Source of the DNA: Sulfurospirillum sp. UBA12182
Lineage (GTDB): Bacteria > Campylobacterota > Campylobacteria > Campylobacterales > Sulfurospirillaceae
DNA: 64,000 bases
Assembly: GCA_002742765.1 (NCBI GenBank)
Contig: DLUF01000042.1
Location: forward strand, 1-64,000
Direction of reading: 5' to 3'
The position numbers were made by a program, and so were the translations under genes. Positions 21,193-30,519 of the stretch are shown piece by piece. The notes below the pieces were generated by a model. The model saw only the letters and a program-made list of their open reading frames with translations, was not told the DNA's origin and made no database searches. How positions within the stretch are numbered: the first letter of the stretch is position 1; every line of letters starts with the position of its first letter.

Positions 21193-21236
21193 TTTACATG
21201 TAAGGGTAATCCCTTACATGTAAAATCTTTTTTTAA
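21193..21236 (+). terminator. Terminator hairpin built from two inverted TTACATGTAA palindromes
   Basis: TTTACATGTAAGGG-TAAT-CCCTTACATGTAAA, perfect 14-bp stem, 4-nt loop, followed by a T-run. Confidence 0.75.
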
Positions 21237-21244
21237 GATATTTA

Positions 21245-22282
21245 TTGGATATTTTGACAAAAGATTTAGGAGAATTTTTGTTTAGTTACATCATCAAGCG
21301 CCTTTTGTGGTCTGTACCTACACTTTTTGGCGTTTCGTTACTTGTTTTTTTCATGGTACATTTAAGCCCTGGTGATCCTGCGATGACTCTTTTAGGAGAT
21401 CACGCTAGTAAAGAAGCTGTCGAAAAAGTTCGAGAAGAATTAGGCTTAAACAAACCACTTTATGAGCAGTACATCACCTACATACAAAAAGTTTTACAAG
21501 GAGATTTAGGCAACTCCATCAAAACAAAACAATCTGTGTTACAAGAGTTCAAAGAGAGATTTCCTGCCACAGTAGAACTTGCTGTTGTAGCTATGATACT
21601 AGCCATCATCTTTGGCATTGGAGCTGGGATTATCTCAGCAATTAAGCGATACTCTGTATTTGATTATTCGGCGATGTTTGTAGCCCTTGCTGGGGTTTCA
21701 ATGCCCGTTTTTTGGCTAGGGCTTGTTCTTATCTACTTCTTTTCAGTAAAACTTGGCATCTTACCAGTATCTGGACGACTTGGATATGAGTTTTATGTCG
21801 AAGATGTTACTGGGTTTTATCTTATAGATACACTTTTAGCAAATGATATAGAAGCTTTTTGGGATGCACTCAAACATCTCATCATGCCAGCAATCGCACT
21901 TGGAACAATACCAATGGCTATCATCGCTAGGATGACAAGAGCTAGTATGATAGAAGTTATGAAAGAAGATTATATAAGAACGGCAAAAGCAAAAGGGTGT
22001 TCACACTTTTCTGTTGTCATGATTCACGCTCTACGTAATGCTATGATGCCAGTTATCACAGTTATCGGTCTTATGCTAGGAACTTTGTTTGCAGGAGCAA
22101 TACTCACCGAAACTACATTCTCTTGGCCTGGTATTGGGAAGTGGATAGTCAATGCAGTATACCAAAGAGACTTTCCAATCATCCAATCAGCTACACTTAT
22201 CATCGCAACAATGTTTATAGCAGTAAATCTTATCGTTGATTTACTTTATGCACTTATCAATCCAAAAATTAGGCTTAGCTAA
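21245..22282 (+). CDS. dppB: Dipeptide ABC transporter permease
   Basis: DppB family; FSYIIKRLLWSVPTLFGVSLLVFFMVHLSPGDP. True start probably at the FSYIIKRLL segment. Confidence 0.92.
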   Translation: MDILTKDLGEFLFSYIIKRLLWSVPTLFGVSLLVFFMVHLSPGDPAMTLLGDHASKEAVEKVREELGLNKPLYEQYITYIQKVLQGDLGNSIKTKQSVLQEFKERFPATVELAVVAMILAIIFGIGAGIISAIKRYSVFDYSAMFVALAGVSMPVFWLGLVLIYFFSVKLGILPVSGRLGYEFYVEDVTGFYLIDTLLANDIEAFWDALKHLIMPAIALGTIPMAIIARMTRASMIEVMKEDYIRTAKAKGCSHFSVVMIHALRNAMMPVITVIGLMLGTLFAGAILTETTFSWPGIGKWIVNAVYQRDFPIIQSATLIIATMFIAVNLIVDLLYALINPKIRLS

Positions 22283-22365
22283 TGAAAAAATTTCTCGACA
22301 CAAGTCGTAGCTTTAGTGCTAGGAATTTAACTTGGGACGAGTTCCAAGTTAAAGGAGACAATTAA
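22282..22365 (+). other. 27-codon mini-ORF filling the dppB-dppC gap
   Basis: MKKFLDTSRSFSARNLTWDEFQVKGDN*; ATG overlaps the dppB stop, TAA abuts the dppC ATG. Confidence 0.35.
22326..22353 (+). repeat. Inverted repeat TTTAACTTGG-N8-CCAAGTTAAA adjoining the dppC ribosome-binding site
   Basis: Perfect 10-bp inverted repeat read directly. Confidence 0.65.
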
Positions 22366-23235
22366 ATGAAAAATGATAATAGATTTTTAGAATTTGTAAA
22401 ACAATTCAAGAAAAACCGCTCAGCAATTTTAGGATTTTTTATCGTTGCTATTTTAGTTATATTTGCTCTTTTTGCACCTCTTATCGCGACACATATGCCT
22501 ATTGAACAAGAACTTACAAATAGACTCCTTCCTCCTATGTGGGAAGAAGGTGGTATTGCTACTCACATACTAGGAACAGATGATTTCGGACGAGACCTTT
22601 TTTCTCGTATCGTGTATGGAGCTAGAATTTCTATCATGATAGGTGCTATTTCAGTAAGTATCTCTTTGGCTTTTGGACTTATCATGGGTGTATTTGCAGG
22701 ATACTTTGGTGGTAAAATAGACATCATCATCATGCGCCTTGTTGATATCATGCTCTCGATTCCTGCTATTTTACTTGCTATCGTTATCGTAGCGATTTTA
22801 GGACCAAGTTTGATGAATGCGATGATAGCTATCGGTATCGTTGGAGTACCAACTTATGCTAGGATTGTTCGAGCTTCTGTGATGAGCGAGAAAAACAAAG
22901 AGTATGTAATCGCAAGTCGAGTAAATGGCTCAAATGATGTAAGATTGATGTTTCAAGTAATCCTTCCAAACTGTACAACTCCTATCATCGTTCAAGCAAC
23001 TATGGGCTTTGCTTCAGCAGTTTTGGAAGCCGCTGGACTTAGCTTTCTAGGTCTTGGTGCACAACCACCAACACCAGAGTGGGGAGCGATGCTCGCTGAT
23101 TCACTTCAGTACATCACAACAGCACCTTGGATGATTTTTTATCCTGGTCTTGCTATATTTTTAACAGTTCTTGGATTCAACCTCATAGGCGATGGGCTTA
23201 TGGATGTTCTTGATCCAAAGCTAAAGGAGAAGTAA
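22366..23235 (+). CDS. dppC: Dipeptide ABC transporter permease
   Basis: DppC family; HILGTDDFGRDLFSRIVYGARIS. Confidence 0.92.
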   Translation: MKNDNRFLEFVKQFKKNRSAILGFFIVAILVIFALFAPLIATHMPIEQELTNRLLPPMWEEGGIATHILGTDDFGRDLFSRIVYGARISIMIGAISVSISLAFGLIMGVFAGYFGGKIDIIIMRLVDIMLSIPAILLAIVIVAILGPSLMNAMIAIGIVGVPTYARIVRASVMSEKNKEYVIASRVNGSNDVRLMFQVILPNCTTPIIVQATMGFASAVLEAAGLSFLGLGAQPPTPEWGAMLADSLQYITTAPWMIFYPGLAIFLTVLGFNLIGDGLMDVLDPKLKEK

Positions 23236-24095
23236 TGCTACTCGAAGTAAAAAATCTTGTAACTTGCTTTTATGCAGATGAGCATGTAAATAGAGCAGTA
23301 GATAATGTCTCTTTTAGTATTCCTGAGGGGAAAACAGTTTGTATCGTTGGAGAGAGTGGAAGTGGCAAGAGTATCACCTCACTCTCTATCATGGGACTTA
23401 TTGAAAAGCCAGGTGTTGTTGAGAGTGGAGAGATACTTTTTGAAGGAACTGACTTGCTCAAATCTTCTCAAAAACATATGCGCTCCGTTAGAGGAGCTAA
23501 AATCTCGATGATTTTCCAAGAGCCTATGACTTCACTTAATCCCTCTTATACAGTTGGATATCAGCTTGATGAAGTGCTCAAACTTCATCAAAGCCACTTA
23601 AGTAAAAAAGAGCGCTACGAAAAAGTAATCGAAGCTTTAAAACTTGTTGGTATGCCTTATCCCGAGGAAAAGTACAACGAATACCCTTTTAAACTCTCAG
23701 GAGGGCAAAGACAAAGAGTGATGATAGCGATGGCTATGACATGTGAGCCAAAACTCTTAATAGCAGATGAGCCAACAACAGCGCTTGATGTAACTATCCA
23801 AGCCCAAGTGTTAGAGCTTATGTCAAAACTACAAAAAGAAAAAGGAACAGCTATCCTTTTTATCACACATGACTTAGGTGTAGTTGCTGGGATTGCTGAT
23901 GAAGTCGTTGTTATGTATAGAGGTCATGTGGTTGAAAAGGCAAGTGCAAAAGAGCTCTTTTCTGACCCAAGACATCCTTATACAAAAGCGCTTTTGAACT
24001 CCATCCCAACTCCTGGAAAAGTAAAACGCAAATCAAGACTTGAAACAGTAGATGAAAATATCGATTATCTTCAGTTTCCAAAGGAAATAAGATGA
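23235..24095 (+). CDS. dppD: Dipeptide ABC transporter ATP-binding protein
   Basis: Walker A GESGSGKS, LSGGQRQRV signature, Walker B. Confidence 0.93.
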   Translation: MLLEVKNLVTCFYADEHVNRAVDNVSFSIPEGKTVCIVGESGSGKSITSLSIMGLIEKPGVVESGEILFEGTDLLKSSQKHMRSVRGAKISMIFQEPMTSLNPSYTVGYQLDEVLKLHQSHLSKKERYEKVIEALKLVGMPYPEEKYNEYPFKLSGGQRQRVMIAMAMTCEPKLLIADEPTTALDVTIQAQVLELMSKLQKEKGTAILFITHDLGVVAGIADEVVVMYRGHVVEKASAKELFSDPRHPYTKALLNSIPTPGKVKRKSRLETVDENIDYLQFPKEIR

Positions 24096-24877
24096 ATCTT
24101 TTTGAAATAAAGAATCTACAAAAACACTATGATGTAAAAAAAGGTCTTTTCGCAAAACCAACAACTATCAAAGCGGTTAATGATATCAATTTTCATGTTA
24201 AAAAAGGTGAAGTTTTAAGTATCGTTGGAGAGAGTGGTTGTGGCAAAAGTACAACTGCAAAACTCCTTATGACCATAGAAGAGCCAACAGGTGGGGAGAT
24301 ATTTTTTGAAGGAAAAGATATCACAAAACTCTCATCAAACGAGCTAAAAGAGTATAGAAAAAAAGTACAAATCATCTTTCAAGACCCTTACTCTTCTCTT
24401 AATCCAAGGTGGAATGTAGGAAAAATAATCGCTGAACCACTGAAGCTAAACACAAATCTCAATGATAAAGAGATAAAAGAAAAAGTCCTTACTATCATGA
24501 AAAAAGTAGGACTTAAAGAGGAGTGGTATGAGAGATATCCTCACCAGTTTTCAGGAGGACAAAGACAGCGTATAGGAATTGCGAGAGCTTTAGTTTTAGA
24601 GCCTGAAGTTATCATCTGTGATGAACCTGTAAGTGCACTTGATGTTTCTATCCAAGCACAAGTATTAAATCTTTTGCTAGACTTACAAGAAGAGTTTAAC
24701 CTCACTTATGTGTTTATCTCTCATGATTTGAGTGTGGTAGAACACATCTCAGATAGAATTATCGTTATGTACTTTGGAGATATTGTGGAGAGCGATAACG
24801 TAGAAACTCTTTTTGCTAATCCACAACATGATTATACAAAACAACTTTTAGGGGCTATCCCTAAGATTGAGTTTTAA
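24092..24877 (+). CDS. dppF: Dipeptide ABC transporter ATP-binding protein
   Basis: Walker A GESGCGKS, FSGGQRQRIGIARAL. Confidence 0.93.
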   Translation: MNLFEIKNLQKHYDVKKGLFAKPTTIKAVNDINFHVKKGEVLSIVGESGCGKSTTAKLLMTIEEPTGGEIFFEGKDITKLSSNELKEYRKKVQIIFQDPYSSLNPRWNVGKIIAEPLKLNTNLNDKEIKEKVLTIMKKVGLKEEWYERYPHQFSGGQRQRIGIARALVLEPEVIICDEPVSALDVSIQAQVLNLLLDLQEEFNLTYVFISHDLSVVEHISDRIIVMYFGDIVESDNVETLFANPQHDYTKQLLGAIPKIEF

Positions 24878-24894
24878 CTCTTTACATGTAAATA

Positions 24895-25998
24895 TCAATC
24901 TTGATACTTTTGCTTGATTTGTAAAAACTCTTCTATATTTTTCAAAAAAGCATCTACGACTGCGGGGTCAAAATGAGACCCTGCACTTTGTTTTATAAAA
25001 CTGATAGCTTCTTCAAAACTCCAAGCCTTTTTATACGGTCTTTGCGAGGTAAGAGCATCAAAAACATCAGCCACTGCTGTGATACGTCCTGCAAGAGATA
25101 TCTCTTCTTTACTCAAACCTTTAGGATAACCACTACCATCGTATTTTTCGTGATGTTCAAGTGCTATTTGTGCCGCCATACGCAAAATCTCATCATCTTT
25201 TTCATAAAGGATTTTATACCCAATCTCAGAATGGTTTTTCATCACATTAAACTCTTCTTCACTTAACTTACCTGGCTTTAACAATATCTCATCACTAATT
25301 CCTATCTTCCCTATATCATGCATAGGAGAAGTTAGTTTGATAAGATTACAATAGTAAGCATCTTTGCCTAACTCTTTTGCTATAAGTTGCGTATAAAGAC
25401 CTACTCTTTTTGTATGAGCAGAAGTTTCACTATCTTTAAACTCCGCAGCTTCAGAGAGTTTATTGATAAGTTTGATTTGAGAACGTTGTAAACGCTCATA
25501 TAAAAGAGCATTTTCTAAGGAGACACTAGCATAGTTGCCTATGAGTATGAGAAGTTCAGCATCTATGTTATCAAAAGTACCCTCTTTTTTGTTGAGTGCT
25601 TGAAATACACCTATCGTTTTGTTTTCATAATTTAAAAGAGGAACGGCAAGTATGTTTTTTGTTACATATCCTGTTTGTAAATCTACTGCTTGATGAAATC
25701 GAAAATCCTTATAAGCATCTATAACTATCTGCACTTCCTTTGAAAGAGCAGCTTTTCCAACTACTCCTACATCAGCACTTACTCGAATCTCATCAACTCC
25801 ATGTGCCATTCTTGTCCAAAGTTCATTATGTTCTTCATCATATATGAAGATAGAACATCTATCCGCTTTTAAGATATCTCTTGCTGTATCACCCAATATC
25901 TTCAAAATCATATCAAGATTAGTCGTTGTAGATATCTCTCTGCCTAAATTCAGCAACATAAAAAGTTGTTCTGATATATTTTGTGTTCTATTTTCCAT
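24895..25998 (-). CDS. GAF domain plus HD-GYP phosphodiesterase
   Basis: N-terminal GAF; HDIGKIGI, HHEKYDGSGYPKGL HD-GYP motifs. Confidence 0.9.
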   Translation of the reverse strand: MENRTQNISEQLFMLLNLGREISTTTNLDMILKILGDTARDILKADRCSIFIYDEEHNELWTRMAHGVDEIRVSADVGVVGKAALSKEVQIVIDAYKDFRFHQAVDLQTGYVTKNILAVPLLNYENKTIGVFQALNKKEGTFDNIDAELLILIGNYASVSLENALLYERLQRSQIKLINKLSEAAEFKDSETSAHTKRVGLYTQLIAKELGKDAYYCNLIKLTSPMHDIGKIGISDEILLKPGKLSEEEFNVMKNHSEIGYKILYEKDDEILRMAAQIALEHHEKYDGSGYPKGLSKEEISLAGRITAVADVFDALTSQRPYKKAWSFEEAISFIKQSAGSHFDPAVVDAFLKNIEEFLQIKQKYQD

Positions 25999-26009
25999 AT
26001 TCTACTTCT

Positions 26010-28355
26010 TTATAAAGAGCTAAAATCCACACTCACAGCATCTATACTGCTATCAGGTAGATATGTTTTTGCATACTCCAGATACAAACCTGACTCATAA
26101 AAAAACTTCACTATATCTCTATCCAAATCATCCTCTTTTGCCATAAAATAGAGTATCTTCATAGCTGTTGAGAGTGGATTTGCTTTTTTGTATGGTCTAT
26201 CGCTTGCCGTAAGAGCTTCAAAGATATCTGCCACTGCTAAGATACGTGCTTCAAAAGAGATTTCATCTCCTTTAAGCCCATAAGGGTACCCTTTACCATT
26301 TATCTTTTCATGGTGATTTCCTGAGATTTGAGGTATTTCTTTGTATTTTTTAGGGAAAGGTAGTTTATTTAAGATATCAACACTGATTTTTGCATGTTTA
26401 TTGATTATGTCTCGCTCTTCATTAGTTAAAGTTCCCTTTTGAACACTTAGATTATAAGCTTCATCCTCCTCTAAAACCTTATAGGTGTTGCCGTTGAAGC
26501 AAAACTCTTTTGTCTTTAACTCCTCAAAGATTTGTATATGTTCATTTGGAGTAAACTCCGCACCTAAGTTACTCAAAACAATAATTTCTTCATAATGAGC
26601 CATTTCTTTGAGCAAATCCTGATACATTTGCTCCGTAATCTCTTTTTTCAAAAAAGCTATATTTGCCTCTTTTTTTATAAGTTCCATCCGAAGTTGTACT
26701 AACTTAATCCTATCAAAGATACACTCCAATTTTGTAGCCTTATCTAACACTTGCTCAGGTGTAGCAAGCTTTCCTATGTCATGCATAAGAGCTGCAAAAT
26801 TTATCTGCTTAATCTCTTCAGCCGAGAAAGTTTTCTCTTTAAAATATGCTGTATCATTTTTGATTGCTTCTGCTAACATAACACTAAGCTTGACCATACG
26901 CTCAATATGCCCAGCTGTATAAGGCGATTTTTGAGCAATAGCATAGATAATACTTCTTAAAAAAGCCTCTAATAATTTTTCCAAATCTGCTACTAAAGTT
27001 ACATTGTTTATAGCAACAGCAGCTTGAGATGCTAAAGAGAGAGTTATCTCTTCATCCTCTTTGCTAAAAGACTCAACTTTAGCTTGGAGTATGTTGTATT
27101 TGTTGATAAGCTGCAAAGCTCCTATAACTCTTTTTTCATGGTCTCGAAGGGGGATAACTAACATAGAAGAAGATCTATACCCTGTGGAAGCATCAAAAGC
27201 TTTTGTCCCATCAAAAGAGAAACCTTGTGCCTCATAAACATCGGGGATATTTATCACTCTATCTTCTAAAACACAAGTTGCCGCTACCATTTTTTTGTTT
27301 GCAGAGCCATCTTCTAAGTATAAAGGAAGAGGTTTCCAAGTGATCTCACCAGAAGTTCCTCCCATCTTAATCCCTAAAGAATCTGTCTGAACAACTGTAA
27401 ATCGCAACAACTCTTCATCTTTGATATAGAGTGTTCCACCATCAGCATTTGTTAGATTTTTTGCCTCTTTTACTATCATTTCCAAAAGCGAATCCAAATT
27501 TTCTTCTGCCGAAAGTGCTGTTCCTATGGTATTGAGTTTTTGAACTTTTTGTTCCAAACCTTCAAAACTTTTATGTAAAGAACCATTGTAAAATACAATA
27601 TCTCCATCTCTTAAAACTTGTGTTTGATGGATTCCAATTTCCTCTAACTCTTTTAAGATTTCTTCTTCATATGCATGTTTAAGATGATTAACATATACTT
27701 TTACCTCTCTATTTAAAAGCTTTATCTGCTCTTTTAAAAGTGCTGAAGTTAGATGCTTGCTTTCCATCGCTATCTTTTCAAATCTATTAGGAAAAGAAAC
27801 ATCAACGATAACCGCTTTTATATCTTCTCTTTTATCAATCATCAGCCACAACTCATCGTTTAAGTAACTATCAGCACTAAACAAGATAGAACTTCCCTCT
27901 TTTGTTATGATATAACCACAAGTTGGTATAGTGTGAACAGATTTGACTGGCTCTAACGTCACACCCTCTTCTACTTCATATCTTTGAGCGATTTCGATAG
28001 GGTTGTAACTAAGAGAAGGTTGTTGGTTTCTCACAAGATTAATTTGTGAGAAATCTGGCCAGATATCCCAGTTGAAGATATTTTTTTCTAAAGCTTCTAA
28101 AGTACTTTTTAAACCAAAAAGTTTCAGTGGTTTTTCTTTCTCCCCTAAGAAGTTATCTATTAAAAAAGCCGCATCTACGATATGGTCCAAATGCGCATGA
28201 GAAAAGAAAATAGAGTTTACATGTAAAGCTTCTTCACCTAATCCATTTAAAAGATTTCCAGCATCTATAAAAGTATTTTGTGTTACTTGAACACAGGTTG
28301 TAAAACTCTCTTTTGTTCGACTACCGCTTGAACCTAAAATTTTTATACCTTGCAT
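26010..28355 (-). CDS. Metallo-beta-lactamase-fold class II cAMP phosphodiesterase-like domain fused to GAF and HD-GYP domains
   Basis: SHAHLDHI and SFPNRFEKIAMESKHLTSALL (PDEase_II-like); GAF; HDIGKLATPEQ...NHHEKINGKGYPYG. Confidence 0.85.
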   Translation of the reverse strand: MQGIKILGSSGSRTKESFTTCVQVTQNTFIDAGNLLNGLGEEALHVNSIFFSHAHLDHIVDAAFLIDNFLGEKEKPLKLFGLKSTLEALEKNIFNWDIWPDFSQINLVRNQQPSLSYNPIEIAQRYEVEEGVTLEPVKSVHTIPTCGYIITKEGSSILFSADSYLNDELWLMIDKREDIKAVIVDVSFPNRFEKIAMESKHLTSALLKEQIKLLNREVKVYVNHLKHAYEEEILKELEEIGIHQTQVLRDGDIVFYNGSLHKSFEGLEQKVQKLNTIGTALSAEENLDSLLEMIVKEAKNLTNADGGTLYIKDEELLRFTVVQTDSLGIKMGGTSGEITWKPLPLYLEDGSANKKMVAATCVLEDRVINIPDVYEAQGFSFDGTKAFDASTGYRSSSMLVIPLRDHEKRVIGALQLINKYNILQAKVESFSKEDEEITLSLASQAAVAINNVTLVADLEKLLEAFLRSIIYAIAQKSPYTAGHIERMVKLSVMLAEAIKNDTAYFKEKTFSAEEIKQINFAALMHDIGKLATPEQVLDKATKLECIFDRIKLVQLRMELIKKEANIAFLKKEITEQMYQDLLKEMAHYEEIIVLSNLGAEFTPNEHIQIFEELKTKEFCFNGNTYKVLEEDEAYNLSVQKGTLTNEERDIINKHAKISVDILNKLPFPKKYKEIPQISGNHHEKINGKGYPYGLKGDEISFEARILAVADIFEALTASDRPYKKANPLSTAMKILYFMAKEDDLDRDIVKFFYESGLYLEYAKTYLPDSSIDAVSVDFSSL

Positions 28356-28368
28356 ACAACAATCCTAT

Positions 28369-30519
28369 CTATTTTGTCTCAAATGTAAATACCCCATCAA
28401 AATTCATAGGAGGATTTTTTACATAGTGTTCACATCTTTGGATATACAAAGAGATTAGTTTTGCATCTGTAATTTGTCCTATCTTGCAAAACTCTTCTAA
28501 GGCTTTTTCAAACTCTCCTTGCCTATACAGCCCAAGTGCATTCATGTACTCTAGCTTATACTTATCATAATCCTTCCACACTCCTCTAAAATCTCCATAA
28601 CACTCATAAATCCTAATAGGCTCTTCTTTTCCTTTAACCCTTACTACATCTAACTCTAAAAGAGCATACTCCTCTTTTAACTTTTCTTGTGTAAACTCAC
28701 TCAAAATGATTTTTGCACCATACGGTTTACAAAGTCCTTCTGCACGTGAAGCAAGGTTGACTGCATCTCCGATACAAGTATAATCACTTCTACCACTACT
28801 TCCCATCTCGCCAACGATACTCAAACCTGTATTAAGCCCTATACCAATGTCTATCAAAGGTAAACCTTGTTGCTTAAAAGTTTCGTTTAAAGCTTTGAGT
28901 GAAAGTATCTGCTCAACAGACGCACGAAGAGCCTTATCTGGATGGTTTTCTACTCTCATAGGAGCATTCCAATAAGCCATAATCGCATCACCGATAAATT
29001 TATCAACTGTACCTTGGTATCTTACAATAGTCTCAACCATAGGTGTCATATAAGCATTTAAAAGTGCTATAAGTGCTTTTGGACTCCCCATAGATTCTGA
29101 GATAGAAGTAAACCCTCTAATATCACTAAAAAAGATAGTTATCTCTTCTTCTTTTCCCTCTAAAGCATCATCGCTACTTTTGATAAGTTCTTCAACAACA
29201 GCAGATGAGACTTTTTTAGAAAACTTTGCTTTGATAAGCTCTTTTTGGCGTGATTCAAACAGATAATTCACCCCTTGCCCCAAAATAAAAAGTAAATTGA
29301 GCATTAAAAAAGGGATGATAGTGTTAAGAACCAACCCAGCATCAAACATACTTTTATAGTGCAAAAAAAGTAAGCCAAAATTTAAAGCAACAAAGAGTAA
29401 GAAACTCACAACTGCGCTATTTATGAGTAAGATAAAAAAGCTAAGAACACCTACTAGAACAATGCTAACAACATCAACACCGTTAATCCAAACAGGTTTT
29501 GAGATAAAGTCTTGATTTAAAATGTTATCAATCGCATTCGCATGAACTTCCACTCCAGCATAAACACTTTCAAAAGGAGTACTTCTCAAATCCAAAAGAC
29601 CAGCGGCAGAAGTCCCTAAAAGAGCGATTTTGCCCTCTATGAGTTTGGGTGAAACTTTTTTATGATAAATCTCACTTGCTGAGATATAAGGGTAACTATT
29701 TTGTCCAGCACGATAATTTACAAGCATACGCCCAAAATAATCAGTAGGAATCCTCACAGCTCCAAGCTCGATACTCTCAACTCCTTTTTGGTCATAGTTT
29801 ATGATTATCTTTTTTTCATCAAGTGCTATACGCATCATCTCTAAACTCAAAGCAGGATATAAAGCCCCATCATACTCCATAACCAAAGGAATACTCCTCA
29901 CAACTCCGTCATTATCTGGTATAGTGTTAAAGTAGCCACTCGAATAAGCTTTTTCTTGAACTTCAGGAATGTTGAGAATAGCTCTGTGTGGTTTTAAAAG
30001 TAGTGAAGTTTGTGGTCTGTTTTTTTCAACGATGATAGCTTGCGTAGTTGGTTGTCTCTCAGGTTTAATCCCATCATCACCAAGAGCAAAAACATATCCT
30101 AGTATCGTAGGAGTTTGAGCGACAACTTCGCCAAACAAAAAATCATAATCAACAACATCTTCATGTCTAAGTCCTAGCTTTTGAAAAACTTTTCTTGGAG
30201 AGCTATTGTCAGCTTCTGCAAAAACAACATCAAGCCCAACCATTCCAACACCATAATCTGCAAGATTTTGCAAGAGAGTAGCTACTTTGTCTCTACTCCA
30301 AGGCCATTGACCTAAGTCTCTGAGACTTTTTTCATCAATATCTATAATGATGATATTTTCATCAGCTTTTTTTGCACCACGAAAGAGAAACATCATATCG
30401 TTAATTCTGTTTTCAAAGGCATCATAAAAAGTTGGATATCTAAGATATACGCCAAGCATCAAGCAGACAGTTACAAAAAAGATAAAGAGTTGTATCAATA
30501 CCTTTTTTGTAAATATCAT
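28369..30519 (-). CDS. CHASE2 domain class III adenylate/guanylate cyclase
   Basis: CHASE2 N-terminus (IIIIDIDEKSLRDLGQWPWSRD), three TMs, cyclase domain IFFSDIRGFTSISE...DYTCIGDAVNLASRAE. Confidence 0.92.
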   Translation of the reverse strand: MIFTKKVLIQLFIFFVTVCLMLGVYLRYPTFYDAFENRINDMMFLFRGAKKADENIIIIDIDEKSLRDLGQWPWSRDKVATLLQNLADYGVGMVGLDVVFAEADNSSPRKVFQKLGLRHEDVVDYDFLFGEVVAQTPTILGYVFALGDDGIKPERQPTTQAIIVEKNRPQTSLLLKPHRAILNIPEVQEKAYSSGYFNTIPDNDGVVRSIPLVMEYDGALYPALSLEMMRIALDEKKIIINYDQKGVESIELGAVRIPTDYFGRMLVNYRAGQNSYPYISASEIYHKKVSPKLIEGKIALLGTSAAGLLDLRSTPFESVYAGVEVHANAIDNILNQDFISKPVWINGVDVVSIVLVGVLSFFILLINSAVVSFLLFVALNFGLLFLHYKSMFDAGLVLNTIIPFLMLNLLFILGQGVNYLFESRQKELIKAKFSKKVSSAVVEELIKSSDDALEGKEEEITIFFSDIRGFTSISESMGSPKALIALLNAYMTPMVETIVRYQGTVDKFIGDAIMAYWNAPMRVENHPDKALRASVEQILSLKALNETFKQQGLPLIDIGIGLNTGLSIVGEMGSSGRSDYTCIGDAVNLASRAEGLCKPYGAKIILSEFTQEKLKEEYALLELDVVRVKGKEEPIRIYECYGDFRGVWKDYDKYKLEYMNALGLYRQGEFEKALEEFCKIGQITDAKLISLYIQRCEHYVKNPPMNFDGVFTFETK

